Positions 31,076-41,261 of a stretch of DNA of 64,000 nucleotides are shown piece after piece. Source of the DNA: Semisulcospira habei (Eukaryota > Mollusca > Gastropoda > Semisulcospiridae); assembly GCA_036245525.1 (NCBI GenBank), contig BTPG01000004.1, positions 20,985,255 to 21,049,254 of the forward strand, given 5' to 3'. Numbering within the stretch: the first letter of the stretch is position 1; every line of letters begins with the position of its first letter. Under the pieces are notes generated by a model, which ran no database searches, was not told the DNA's origin, and saw only the letters and a program-made list of their open reading frames with translations. A program made the translations under genes and the position numbers.

Positions 31076-31371
31076 GTTCGGGGTTTAACGTCCACGGCAC
31101 AGAAGTGATAATGGACGGCCCTGGCGGGCGGGTCATGGGGGACAGGGAAATTTATTGCGTACGACCGGAACACTGATCATTTCAGGCGCACTGCAACTGT
31201 GCCACTTTAATTTACAAGGACCTTTCAACGGACATGCTACGGAACAAGCCCGTCTTTTCCCCTGGATTGCGAGTCCAGCTACCGGGGCAGGGACGGGGAC
31301 TCGAACCCACGACCCGACGATTCCCTTCGCTCTCTTGCTCCGACGCTTAAACGGCGGAGCTATTTCGGACT
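31076..31371 (-). mobile_element. tRNA-derived SINE
   Basis: Minus strand: the tRNA-like head begins GTCCGAAATAGCTCCGCC near 31371. It has an A-box-like TAGCTCCGCCG and a B box GGGTTCGAGTCCC (31296-31308 region). A non-tRNA body follows, ending CGTTAAACCCCGAACTAACC. Flanks GTGTGCCCAGGCTGG (31059) and GTGTGCCCTGGCTAG (31374) look like an imperfect target duplication. Confidence 0.75.
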
Positions 31372-31597
31372 CGTGTGCCCTGGCTAGTCTTGGCAACTCG
31401 TAGATATAGTGTATTTGTTATACATTCTTGAGGCCGGGCGTTTTCCTGCGATGTCAAAATATTTGTTCCTGGATATGAAGAGACAGTTTTTTGCTGTATG
31501 GCGGGTAAAGTTTCAGTTTTCACAAAACGCTTGATTCCATCTTAGAATCGTTTGCTAAGCACGACGTACAGGACATGGCAACTGCGCTGACTGACTT

Positions 31598-31663
31598 CTC
31601 AAGGGTTGTGACTGATTAGTTTGGCGCCAATAGGCGCCAAACTAATCAGGCACTACCCTTGAG
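31598..31663. repeat. Hp-B hairpin
   Basis: The core TTAGTTTGGCGCC AATA GGCGCCAAACTAA carries AGTTTGG/CCAAACT on both arms instead of AGCTTGG/CCAAGCT. Confidence 0.88.
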
Positions 31664-32278
31664 CTCTCATTTGGCGCTGGAAGCGAGAATGCTCGATGCT
31701 AATCTTGCAGTATCCTGCCTTCACACCCACATGGAATGTGACAGAGTTGCATGAAACATTTTGACACGGTAAGATATTATCCTCAGACGTGTACAAGACG
31801 CAAAGGAAGGTTTTTGGACACATATATCATCAAGCTTGAGATCAGTCAGCGATAACATATTAATGTGTTAGAGACTCGTAACTTTTTGTGCAGCGTTGGG
31901 ATGTGAAAGAATCTACGGATTGTGGCTTTAATAGGTTGGGTTGTAGCCATTAACCCCGTCACTACTGAAATACAACAGACAATGCCAACACTCTCCAGAC
32001 CATATCTACTCGATCAGTGTCGTGTCGTGATTTGTTGTCAGTGTGTAACTTGTCACCTGTTCAAGGGAGAGAAGAAAAAAAAACAAAAAACTTCAGCACC
32101 TGTGTAGTTTGCGTGCCAGAACAGTTTATTTATCTCTTCATTAGCCGACTGTCCTAGCCACACCTGCCTATTAATCGATGGAACAGTGGATTTGCCGTAA
32201 TTAGTTAGAAACCTTTTGGTCTGCGTTGAATGGCCATGAAACACCTGCCGAAATACAGTTTCACTGTTGCTGAGGTGT
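31664..32278. other. No recognised gene
   Basis: No coding match or hairpin seen. Confidence 0.35.
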
Positions 32279-32498
32279 CTCAATCCTTTTAGCCCAGGAT
32301 CCCTACAGCAGGAGATGGCTTGACCATGATAATTCAAGGGTAGCCTGGCACTACCCTTGAATTATTATGGTCAGGGCCAAGCTAATCTGGCACGACACTT
32401 GAATTATCATGGTCAATCCATCTCCTACAACTGGTACATAGTTGTTAGGCAACACCTCCAAAATTTGAGAAATGGGACCTTGGGGCTGAAAGGGTTAA
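32279..32498. mobile_element. Hp-B1 element with three arms
   Basis: The left terminus is mutated (CCTTTTAGCCC); the right end GGGGCTGAAAGGGTTAA is intact. After the left arm a short complete hairpin is made (TCAAGGGTAG CCTGG CACTACCCTTGA), closing with GAATTATTATGGTCA. Then a second, full-length right arm begins at GGCCAAGCTAATCTGG. The element therefore has one left arm and two right arms (32308-32429). Confidence 0.85.
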
Positions 32499-32665
32499 AT
32501 CTCTTCCCTCTTCATCCCTGCCGAGAAAAAATCAGCACGATCCAACTGCAAGAGACATAGATCCACATGAGCTCCAGCAGTTGCCGGGGGCTCATGAGGA
32601 TCTATGCCTACTTTGTATTGATCTTTTTTTGGCCAGCTGGGGCTCTTCGGCGTTGACTCAGTTAA
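32495..32665. mobile_element. Hp-A element, TTAA-bounded
   Basis: TTAAATCTCTTCC start, with CCCTGCCGAG shortly after. Hairpin 32548-32610, partly mutated. Ends GACTCAGTTAA. The left TTAA is shared with the preceding Hp-B1. Confidence 0.7.
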
Positions 32666-32705
32666 AGATTGACTGAAAAATCGCGACTACTGGCAGTTAA
32701 TGGGG

Positions 32706-32783
32706 TCAAATTCGAGACGTGCTGTATTAGGATGCGTGACTGAATGCCGAGTTTCCGGATGTGGTAGGTCTCGAATGTGTTAA
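32706..32783. mobile_element. Hp-G element
   Basis: TCAAATTCGAGACGTGC to GGTCTCGAATGTGTTAA. The inner stem is mutated. The right TTAA is shared with the next element. Confidence 0.8.
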
Positions 32784-32983
32784 CCCCTTTTATGGCAGAA
32801 TCATTTAAGGACTTCTCTGAAACCGTGTCCGATTTACAGCTGGCTGACAGAGGTTGGCTGAGGCGCGTAAATGTGAATGATACCAGCAGGACTGAGAGAT
32901 CCCTATGATCCCGGGGACTCATTAGGATCTATGCCATTTACACTTGGGTGTAGCTCTTTGTGTTCCGGCAGTGATAGAGTTAA
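32780..32983. mobile_element. Hp-A element, TTAA-bounded
   Basis: 204 bp. TTAACCCCTTTTATGGCAG at the left and CCGGCAGTGATAGAGTTAA at the right. The hairpin has shrunk to CCCTATGATCCCGGGGACTC and ATTAGGATCTATGCC (32899-32936). Confidence 0.8.
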
Positions 32984-33129
32984 GTTCAGGGCCTTAAAAA
33001 AAATATTATTAATTTGTTCGTTTGAATATCGTTGACATTAAACCGTTACTTCCGTCATTGTCGTTTGGTTCCCAAAACCTTTGTTGGCGTCCTTCACATG
33101 ACACTGACATGGAAAAGCTCCGAGCTGAA

Positions 33130-33170
33130 AAAGGCACTACCCTTCAGCATTGTCGATCCGCCTCCCACAG
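33130..33170. repeat. Hp-B right-arm fragment
   Basis: GGCACTACCCTTCAGCATTG then TCGATCCGCCTCC. Confidence 0.6.
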
Positions 33171-33340
33171 TTGGCTACGAACGCAAGAGAACTGAACCTT
33201 AAATGCGGGGTCGTTCATTCTCTTGGCATTGGCTTGCTCCACATGCACAAGTCTATTTCCAGACACAAAAATCTTACAGCTGTTGAAAAGAGTTTTCACC
33301 TGAGCTCTGATGGTTTCTGTCAGTTGACCTGCCCCTTGCG

Positions 33341-33405
33341 GCAAGAGGCATAGATCCTCATGAGCCCCCGCAGGGCGGGGGCTCATAAAGATCTATGCCT
33401 CTTGC
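33341..33405. repeat. Hp-A hairpin
   Basis: C-state arms around AGG. Unpaired change ATAAAGATC on the right. A decayed extra right arm (GGAGCTTATAAAGATCTACG) follows near 33458. Confidence 0.88.
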
Positions 33406-33490
33406 AAGATCACGTTTTGTTCGAGGCAGGCGTTCAGTGATGTAAGCTGCTTCTTGCGGAGCTTATAAAGATCTACGCGTAGTCTTGCTG

Positions 33491-33929
33491 GAACATGTTT
33501 CAAATCAGACGTCAACTAAATTTTCTCTCTATTGCTGGTCCCCTCCCATCTGATGTGCATCTGTGTTTTTTCAGAGGGATTACAGTATTCGATGTTAAGT
33601 ATTTAGCGGGATGTCTAGAGATAGTAGGGAGAGCATTACGAAAACAGTAATTTCATGGAAGGCTGGGCGCAGAGAGGACTGTCAGAAAATTGTGAAATGA
33701 AAGTCTGTCTTTGTGCAGAAAGGTGCGCAGTTAAATCAATGTTCGTATGGGATGCACATGTATGTGAAAAGACGATAAACCTTGTCAAGTTAATCATCAA
33801 ACCGAGGAAACAGACTGTGCGAAGTAATACCTGCGGTTTGAAAATGTCAGGTGCTATGAGTTTTTGGCCGACACTGTGATGGAACCTTTTTTAATTACAG
33901 CTTTATTTTACTTTTATTTTTTACCATAT

Positions 33930-33932
<3 letters not shown>
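33491..33932. other. No recognised gene
   Basis: The forward frame 33655-33879 is open, but I recognise no motif. Confidence 0.35.
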
Positions 33933-34156
<224 letters not shown>

Positions 34157-34187
34157 CGGCAAAGACGCAGTTTGAAAAAACGTCTGA

Positions 34188-34430
34188 TACAGTAGAACCA
34201 GTTTTGAGCGACCACCCTTGTATGAGGTCACCTGTCATTAAAAAACATCATTTAGGTGGCTGTAGCTGAGACTGTGGCTGTAGCTGTTACTGTGGCTATA
34301 GCCACCTAAAGGATGGTCTAGGACAGGTGACTTTACACTTCAGCACTTCTCTTAAGAGAGCACACGTCTTTGAAGCCCACATTTTCTGGACAACAAAAAA
34401 AAGTGTTTGCTAAAAACAGGTTCTGTTGTA
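34188..34430. mobile_element. Hp-F element with expanded loop
   Basis: TACAGTAGAACC to GGTTCTGTTGTA. Hairpin arms GTCACCTGTCATTAAA and CTAGGACAGGTGAC. The loop has grown by direct copies of GTGGCTGTAGCTG (34256-34300). Right internal sequence AGAGAGCACACGTC. Confidence 0.88.
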
Positions 34431-34467
34431 CTTGACTATAACCCAAACTTTCTACACTGCATGAATA

Positions 34468-34541
34468 TTAACCATTTGCGTGTCGGTGGCGTTTTTTGTC
34501 GCGATCGCGACAAAAACCGCTACCGACACGCAAACGGTTAA
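34468..34541. mobile_element. Hp-D element, minimal
   Basis: 74 bp, TTAA to TTAA, palindromic along its whole length and centred on TCGCGATCGCGA with no loop. It lacks the ATGATTCCTG core of other copies. Paired variant GCGTGTCGG/CCGACACGC. Confidence 0.93.
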
Positions 34542-34650
34542 TAGACTGTTTTGTCTGCAGTTGTTTCTCGTTGTACAGCAGCTTGGGTTGGATCCTGAAA
34601 AACTCGATTTGTCTCTTTGAAAATTCTGGCCCTGACCATGACCGTCCACT

Positions 34651-34715
34651 TGCTAGAGTCGCAGATCTTCATGGGTTCCCGCAGGATGCAGAAGAATTAT
34701 GTTTCTTGCTGCAAT
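34651..34715. repeat. Hp-A hairpin, decayed
   Basis: GCTAGAGTCGCAGATCTTCATG against AGAATTATGTTTCTTGC (read in blocks). Confidence 0.5.
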
Positions 34716-34822
34716 TTACAACAATGTTCCTCAGATAATGGGATCGTCATGCGTTCATTGGCATTGTCTGTATGTTGTAATTATGGACTGGTATTGCGGC
34801 GGTCAGTTTTATATCGTTTTAT

Positions 34823-34850
34823 GTGTGCTGGTTCGTGAGTTTGGATCGCG
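34823..34850. repeat. Hp-C left half
   Basis: GTGTGCTGGTTCGTGAGTTT and GGATC, then unrelated sequence. Confidence 0.6.
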
Positions 34851-35016
34851 TGGCTTCCCACACACGTGGTTTTAGTAGGATCGTCACAACGTACAGCAGA
34901 ACTACCTGTTTTGCCCTTTTAAGGAAAGAAAAAAAGATAGTCTTAAATGACAAGTGCTCTATCAAGAGAAGTTTCGAAGATTAAAACAAAGTGTCGCGTG
35001 TCAAGAACGATGATCG

Positions 35017-35214
35017 TTAACCCTAGAGTTTTAGCCCCAAGGGTGCAAATTTTGGAAGTGTTACTGAACGACTATGTACCAGTTGCAGGAGGTGGATTGT
35101 TCATGATAATTCAAGGGTAGTGCCAGATGAGCTTGGCGTCAAGCACATCTGGCACTACCCTTGAATTATCATGATCAATCCACCTCCTGCTGCAGGGTCC
35201 TCTAAATGGGTTAA
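35017..35214. mobile_element. Hp-B1 element, full length
   Basis: 198 bp, TTAA to TTAA. Hairpin 35086-35189. Paired variants GGAGGTGGATTG/CAATCCACCTCC and AGATGAGC-type inner arms. The GGCGCC centre is cut to GGCGTC. Confidence 0.92.
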
Positions 35215-35252
35215 GGTGACAACAGCCTCCACAGATCGTAGCAGCAATCCTT

Positions 35253-35342
35253 TTAACCCTTTGGCTGTTGGTAGCGGTTTTTGTCGCGATGATTCCTGCA
35301 GGAATCATCGCGACAAAAACCGCTACCGCCAGAAAAAGTTAA
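35253..35342. mobile_element. Hp-D element, TTAA-bounded
   Basis: 90 bp. The centre GATTCCTGCAGGAATC is perfect and loopless, with arms GGTAGCGGTTTTTGTCGCG. Confidence 0.93.
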
Positions 35343-35463
35343 AAAAAAAAATAAAATAATCAAGAGAGCAGACCACTTAAAATTCCCCGAGAACCTTCCC
35401 CGGCTGCCATGATGAAAGTGCATCATCTTGCAACGGTGCATGCTTCCCTATGCGCAAAAGGTC

Positions 35464-35514
35464 ATCGGATCGACGTCGGCCGCTGTTGGCCCGCTGTGCT
35501 GACGTCGGTCCGAT
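35464..35514. repeat. Hp-E hairpin, shortened
   Basis: ATCGGATCGACGTC and GACGTCGGTCCGAT pair. The middle of the right arm is missing. The flank GCGCAAAAGG matches the copy at 37408. Confidence 0.78.
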
Positions 35515-35714
35515 TACCGCTTGCTTACCGGGATGCATGCTACTTAGCTGCGGGACAGACAGGAAATTTGTCGTTGGCTGAAACCGCCTTGCAGCGCTTG
35601 TTGAAAGGAGCAGTCGTAAATGGAGCTAGCATTAGGCGTGAAGAAGCAAGGGCCCTCGGTGAGAAGAAAATCATGAAGATCTGTGCTTCTTTGCGTGTCT
35701 GTGTATGCGTGTAT

Positions 35715-35716
<2 letters not shown>

Positions 35717-35773
<57 letters not shown>

Positions 35774-35850
35774 CTTTTCTTTTTTATCTTTTTTTTTTTT
35801 GACCGGAGGGGGGGGGGAGAGGGGGGTGGGGTGGGGGGGTGGGGGGGGAG
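35717..35850. repeat. (GT)n, T-rich, G-rich block
   Basis: GT to 35772, then T-rich, then G runs from about 35808. Confidence 0.95.
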
Positions 35851-35992
35851 AAAGGGTTTGCAGTTTTGCTTGTATGCTAGATGCAACCGTGGCCGAGCAG
35901 GTTTTTGTCACGCACAAATTTAAGCCGACAGATTAGGACCTTTGGAGAGGAAAAAGAATAAAAAACATAAATAGGGATAATAGAAAAGACGT

Positions 35993-35995
<3 letters not shown>

Positions 35996-36062
<67 letters not shown>
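35996..36062. repeat. (GA)n microsatellite
   Basis: About 33 GA units. Confidence 0.97.
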
Positions 36063-36064
<2 letters not shown>

Positions 36065-36264
36065 TAAAAAAAGTGCCATATACTTCGGCTCCACTCAGCG
36101 TGTCCTAGACAGAAGGCAGTAGGGCCGGAAAGCACATTACTTTTTTAGGTTCACTTTAAAAACCATCCCAGCCCTTGCTATTGCGTTCAGTCCATGTTCC
36201 ATTGTAGCCAGAATTGGGCCCAGTGCCTTTTTCAGTCAATGAAACACAGATGCAGAGTTGTCTA

Positions 36265-36330
36265 ACAAGAGGCGTAGATCCTCGTGAGCCCCCGCAATAG
36301 CGGAGGCCCATGAGGATCTATACCTCTTGC
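36265..36330. repeat. Hp-A hairpin
   Basis: ACAAGAGGCGTAGATCC arm. CTCGTGAG on the left only, so the arms differ here. Confidence 0.85.
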
Positions 36331-36431
36331 AGAGTCAAACCGCCTTTGCAGCGTACGTCTATATTGTAGACAGAATTCAGCTCAACTGACTGCTTTCGTC
36401 TGTCGTGGACACGCACGCAAAACTGCCCAAG

Positions 36432-36496
36432 ACAAGAAGCATAGATTCTCTTGAATCCTTTCAGGCTGCGGAGACATGAAGATCTGTGTCTCTTGC
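36432..36496. repeat. Hp-A hairpin, decayed
   Basis: GACAAGAAGCATAGATTC against GAAGATCTGTGTCTCTTGC. Confidence 0.6.
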
Positions 36497-36794
36497 AATC
36501 TGAAAAGGGCGTCCCCTGGTGGATTTTCTTATTTTTTTCGTGTCTACCTTCACTAAGCAGATCCCGTATAAATTACTTTAGAAGTCGTTACATGACAAAT
36601 CTGCTGTCTGCGAGCCAGACTCTGAGAAGGAACAAAAAACTCGTAAATTACCGTCCCATTCACAGAAGAGTTTCAGTGCCCCACCTACGCACGTCCTTCA
36701 TTTGAGGTTTGTAACCATAGTCCATAATCACGTTCGACCGAACGGCCGTCCGCTCGAACATGGTCATGGAATATGTTTCAATCTGGCTCAACTG

Positions 36795-37091
36795 TTTGAG
36801 AATATAGCAAACTTTGCTTATAACAAGATCGTAGATAACAAAGCTTCTTTTTTTTTTCAGAAGCCCCGACAACACTTTTTCTATGTCAGTGACTTTGCTG
36901 ATAACAAACTTCGGATATAACATAAAGAATGTTTGAGTCCCCAGGCACAAAAGTCGGATAAAACAACACTTTTTCATGGATCCTGACGGCACTCATCCTA
37001 TGTAAATTAATTCCCTCATAACACACTTTGGCTATAACGTCAACGATGTTTGAATCCCCAGGTACTTTGTTATATCCCAAGTTTACTGTAC
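36795..37091. mobile_element. Tc1/mariner- or pogo-like repeat, degenerate
   Basis: Several TTGCTTATAACA / TTGCTGATAACA blocks, and a duplicated GATGTTTGAATCCCCAGG (36926 and 37047 versions). The right end is TTATATCCCAAGTTTACTGTA, the complement of a TACAGTAAACTTGG terminus flanked by TA (read in blocks). Related to 41812-41962. Confidence 0.55.
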
Positions 37092-37407
37092 TTATTGATG
37101 TACTTTTTATTTTACGTCACCTCCTTCAGTTGCCACATTCCTTCTGCCAATGAAGATAAGTAGCGGCTAATCTCTCTGTTTGTTTGTTTGTCTATTTTGA
37201 CAAAGGGTATTTACCCGAAATATTAATAAATTGTGTTGTACCCGTCTTTTCTAAGCGTGTTTCTTTCTCCGTTGGGTACTTCTTTTTATTGATGAAGGAA
37301 TATTTTCGATTTTTTTCAAATGAAAGATAAGATTTTCTTCGCGGCAGAATGGGGTGACTGGATGACGATGTTCATGGAATTCCTTCAGCTCAGCTCTTTC
37401 CCAGTGT

Positions 37408-37501
37408 GCAAAAGGCCATCGGGTCGACGTCGGCCGCCATTGGCCCGCGCACAGCCGTGCGCGGGCCAATGGCGGCCGACGTCGGCCCGATGGCCTTTTG
37501 C
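37408..37501. repeat. Hp-E hairpin, most complete copy
   Basis: 94 bp: GCAAAAGGCCATCGGGTCG, then GACGTCGGCCGCCATTGGCC, GTGCGCGGG and back, one mismatch. GGCCATCGG/CCGATGGCC is matched on both arms. Outer flanks CCCAGTGT and GCCATTGGG also pair. Confidence 0.93.
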
Positions 37502-37573
37502 GCCATTGGGTTGTTGTCGTGCTTGCACTGAAGAGTATCTAGCATTCAACGTTCATTCGTCAGCTTCGGAAAT

Positions 37574-37641
37574 GTGTGCTGGTCTGTGATTTTGGACCTT
37601 GCCGGCTTCGACCGTAAGGTTCAAAATCAAGACCAGCACAC
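37574..37641. repeat. Hp-C hairpin
   Basis: GTGTGCTGGTCTGTGATTTT arms. The right arm has lost two bases (AATCAAGACC). Confidence 0.88.
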
Positions 37642-37804
37642 GAATGATTTGGAACTATTGACTGAAGACCAAGTCTTTGCATTTGGACGAACGCATCTCA
37701 CTTAAGTCTGGCGTGATGTCATTTTTGGGATACTGCAGCTGCGGAGACTTCTGGGGGTGGGGTGAGGCACATATGGGCTTTTCTCGCGCACAGTGATCCT
37801 ACAT

Positions 37805-37984
37805 TTAACCCCTTCACTGCCGGTAGACGCGGTCTGTGTTTGTTTGAAATATATTAAAACTCCACATGAACAATCCCCAGCCGGCTAAGCTAATACATTC
37901 GGATACAAAGTGATTTCAGAAAGAGGCATAGATCCTCATGAGCCCCCGTTGTTGCGGGGGCTGAGGAGGATACATGTATCTTGC
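37805..37984. mobile_element. Hp-A element, left end and hairpin
   Basis: TTAACCCCTTCACTGCCGG start, then ATTCGGATACAAAGTG (the ACATGGATACAAA block of other copies) and the hairpin 37919-37984 with a decayed right outer arm. Confidence 0.85.
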
Positions 37985-38012
37985 AGTTAGGTTGTGATGA
38001 ATTTTTCTCCGC

Positions 38013-38068
38013 TCGCATTCGAGACGTCCTGCATCAGGATACTGAAGCGGCACGTCTCGAATTAGTCA
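38013..38068. mobile_element. Hp-G element, shortened
   Basis: GCATTCGAGACGTCCTGCAT to GCGGCACGTCTCGAATTAG. The GGATACGCGGC stem is deleted except GGATAC. Confidence 0.75.
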
Positions 38069-38135
38069 TAATGAACTGAACTGTCCTCTGGATACTGCTT
38101 TTGTCGAAAAGAGTTTGTTTTTATTTTTTTTTTTA

Positions 38136-38206
38136 GTGTGTGTGTGTGTGTGTGTGTATGTGTGTGTGTATGTGTGTGTTTGTGTGTGTGTGTGTATGAG
38201 TGTGTT

Positions 38207-38277
<71 letters not shown>
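38136..38277. repeat. (GT)n microsatellite
   Basis: 142 bp with TATG and GG interruptions. Confidence 0.97.
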
Positions 38278-38278
<1 letters not shown>

Positions 38279-38738
38279 AACGTTCGGTCGCTACAACTGC
38301 CAGAACATATTTTCATTAACCCGCCATTTGCGGAAGTGCTTTTGCGTAACAGGCCTTATCAGACAAAAGTGGCTTTGGAGTGCAAACATCGGAATACTTC
38401 AGCCGTGAAACATTTAAAAGTACTCGACCGCAGATAACAGTTGTACGCTTCGTCTGCAGTTACAATCGCACTTTTAGGAACAGCTGTAGCAAGTCTTGGT
38501 CATCAAGGAGAAAATGTTTTATGAAGCCTTGATACTGCAGGTATTTATGAGAACCTATTCCGGTTGCAGGTTTAAGGGTATGGATTACGGATTGTTAAAA
38601 TAATCCGGGAGCCGAGCCATGTCTGTTCCAATCAGGAGAAATTTGTTTCGTTCAGCTATTCATACAAACCCCAAAGTCCACTTCAGCTGGAGGCTTGCGA
38701 ACAGTATATTATATATGTAAATGAGACAGATCGAGAGC

Positions 38739-38804
38739 AGCAAGGGGTATAGATCCTCATGGACCCTTCCGCCGCAGGGTCTTATGTAAATCTATGCCTC
38801 TTGT
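38739..38804. repeat. Hp-A hairpin, diverged
   Basis: GCAAGGGGTATAGATCC against AAATCTATGCCTCTTG. The inner ACCCTTCCGCCGCAGGGT is a new paired stem. Confidence 0.75.
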
Positions 38805-38934
38805 AGATGGAACGCTATGGCTGAGAGACTGTCTCGATAATCTAATGGTCGCAACACCACCTGAGCTTTTCAGATCCTGTCAAGGCATAGAAAATAGTCA
38901 CATCCAGTCCGTCTTCAGTCAGTCCTCTCCATCT

Positions 38935-38998
38935 GCTAGGGGCATAGGTTCTCATGAGCCCGTGCTGTGGCAGGGACTCATGAGAATGTGCCTCTTGC
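38935..38998. repeat. Hp-A hairpin
   Basis: GCTAGGGGCATAGGTTCTCA against TGAGAATGTGCCTCTTGC. Confidence 0.75.
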
Positions 38999-39134
38999 TA
39001 GGAGTATTGGCCCTATTTACGTCCATGTTTATTCCTCAGACAAAGGGTTTATCAAATATTAAAATGCTTGGAGATTTGAATTGATCTCACGATGTCGTCC
39101 TTGGCTTGACAGAGACACACTTTAAAATGTACTG

Positions 39135-39187
39135 TCAAAAGGAATAGATCCTTATAAGCCCCCGCCATAAGGATCTATGCCTCTTAG
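39135..39187. repeat. Hp-A hairpin, shortened
   Basis: AAAAGGAATAGATCCTTAT and ATAAGGATCTATGCCTCTT. CTTAT/ATAAG is matched, and the GCCCCCGC half-stem is unpaired in the loop. Confidence 0.75.
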
Positions 39188-39429
39188 AGATGTCTTGACA
39201 TCGTTGGCTAGCGAGATCCAAAAAGGATGAAAATGACTTTTTGACTGATGACTCAGTGGCCGCTTTATGGCATAATGGTGCGGCGAGCGGTTGTCAGGGA
39301 AAACATATTGTTCCGAGGCACCGAACACGCCAATTGTGACCACAGCGGCAGAAAGCGAAAACAATAGCTCCTTAATAAGGCAATGGCACAAGGGATGTGG
39401 GGCGGGAGACGGAAACTTGGGAATTGGGG

Positions 39430-39549
39430 CGGGGGGTGGGGGGGGGGGGGGGGGGGAAGGGAAACTGGGGAAAGGGGGCTGGGGGGGGGGGGCGGATACG
39501 TGAAATGAAAACGTTGCATGGGGCGTACAGGATGCCAAATGTGTGTGCC

Positions 39550-39619
<70 letters not shown>

Positions 39620-39760
39620 AAAGAGAGAGAGAGAGAGAGGTGGGGTGGGGTGAGGCCTTTGTGTGTGTGTGGGGTGGGGGGGAGGGGGGGTGTGTTGGGG
39701 TGGAGGAAGGGGGTAGATAGGTATGGGTGGGGGTGGGGGGGAGGGTGTGGGAGTCTTCGG
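39430..39760. repeat. G-rich / (GT)n / (GA)n / G-rich composite
   Basis: G runs (39427-39492), GT (39552-39617), GA (39618-39639), then G-rich with GT (39640-39760). All purine- or G-rich on the + strand. Confidence 0.9.
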
Positions 39761-39965
39761 GTGGTTTCGGTCTCGAAAGATGTGACGTGAGTTGGGATGA
39801 CGTACAAACCCAGCGTGCGGATGGTGACACCTTTGTACACTGCCGTGCAGGCATAGAAATAGCCGCCCATTCTAGATTGACGGAGAAGGAGGAAGAAGAT
39901 GGAGGTTACTGAACAAGGGAAGCAGGTTTGACAGGTCAGGTTAGTTCAGGTCTTTAAAGGTGAGT

Positions 39966-40020
39966 TCAGCACTAAGCTCGCTCATGCAACTGGCCCCAGG
40001 TCTTTCACGGCCCAAATGCA
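39966..40020. repeat. Hp-K-like single arm
   Basis: CACTAAGCTCGCTCATGCAA then CTGGCCCCAGG, like the outer right arm at 11943 and the arm near 735. Confidence 0.5.
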
Positions 40021-40621
40021 CTCCAACCCATCAATCAGAATCCTTCCCAGAGTTCGTTTCGATATCGTGCCAACAAAGGTTTGGCAGAGAAGAATATGTA
40101 ATAATTTATTTGGAAGGCTCGAGTCGGGAGGTGAGCGGTTGATTTTAGTCGTGGTGATGATCAGGGTGGTGGTGGTGGTTGGAAGGGGAGGATGGCTCAG
40201 TGTCAAGATACAAAATGAAAGCGTCCGTGAAGACGTCACGGCTGTGTCTTTTAAAATACCATTACCCATAAATCTGATCTGAAGACACGTTTCTGCACCA
40301 TTTGTGTTTGTTATGTCTTGTCGACACACCTAATGAACTTTAACAGCAGTTGGGACACGCAGCAACAGCACATGCGTAATCGTCACTTATTTATTCTGTG
40401 CAGCCGTTAGCGTTTCAAACTATTTTTAGCTGTTTCTCGTACTGATAGCACTGTATTTATAGAACGGAGTGGAGTCATTGTCATGTTACTTGATATTAAG
40501 ACGTGGTGTGCTGAACTGGATTGTCCTGTGTCTAAATGGACCATGACTAGACCTGTGTGTAGCGCTTCGTCACCGTTTGTTACAGAAGTGTATCTTGAAC
40601 AGTTACGGCGGTAGTGGGCCT
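40021..40621. other. No recognised gene
   Basis: No coding match; a short GGT-rich stretch near 40165. Confidence 0.35.
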
Positions 40622-40838
40622 TTAATCCCTACACTGCGAATGGACGAAAGAATATGTCTTTCTTAAATCAGAGCAAATTCAGCACGGAATAATCTCACCA
40701 ATTCAACGCACACTGGTATGATAGGGTCAGCAAGAGGCAAAGAACCTCATGAGCCCCCGCGTATGCGGGGGCTCATGAGGTTCTTTGTCTCTTGCAGTTG
40801 AGTATAGTCCCATTTTTTTCCGCCAGTGAAAGGGTGAA
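40622..40838. mobile_element. Hp-A element with doubly changed, still matched arms
   Basis: TTAATCCCTACACTGCG at the left; CCGCCAGTGAAAGGG at the right without TTAA. Hairpin 40730-40795: both arms change the family's ATAGATCC to AAAGAACC (right arm GGTTCTTT). Loop GTAT. Confidence 0.88.
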
Positions 40839-40975
40839 TAGGGTCAAGAACAAGAATCAATAGGAAATATTAGATTTCTTCCGAGAGAGTGGCATCTTGA
40901 GTGAGCCTGCACCCTGAACCCCCCGCTGGTCCCTGACAAGCCCCGGGATCCCCAATCCCCAGACTCCTTCCATCT

Positions 40976-41122
40976 ACAAGAGGCATGGATTCTCATCAGC
41001 CGCTTGCACCGACTTGACCTTATTTCATCTGCAAGAGACATAGATTTAAATAATCATATTCATCTGGATCTACACCATACCATTTGCAAGAGGGGCCTAG
41101 GTTCTCATTCGCCCTTGCTTCT
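40976..41122. repeat. Three direct Hp-A left arms
   Basis: ACAAGAGGCATGGATTC (40976), GCAAGAGACATAGATT (41032) and GCAAGAGGGGCCTAGGTTC (41087) lie in one direction with no right arms. Confidence 0.65.
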
Positions 41123-41179
41123 TTGTCAGCACAGGACAGGACAAGTTGAAAGACATCCGATTTGAACGTGATTCAAAAG

Positions 41180-41214
41180 TTCATCATCATTATCATCATC
41201 ATCATCATCATCGT
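41180..41214. repeat. (ATC)n microsatellite
   Basis: About 11 ATC units. Confidence 0.9.
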
Positions 41215-41261
41215 TCCTTTGATTCTTGGCGAGGTGACGGGCGCAGACTAAATGTGCTCGA

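Noticed and set aside
31298..31371. Functional tRNA gene on the minus strand
   Set aside because: tRNA-like head only; it continues into a SINE body, and the stems are imperfect.
35409..35936. 175-codon forward open frame
   Set aside because: About a third is GT and G-rich simple sequence and part is an Hp-E hairpin.
37190..37260. Possible conserved element TTTGACAAAGGGTATTTACC
   Set aside because: It appears once here with no structure or neighbours to support a call.
39265..39870. 201-codon minus-strand open frame
   Set aside because: Mostly Pro/His/Thr-rich translation of G- and GT-rich sequence.
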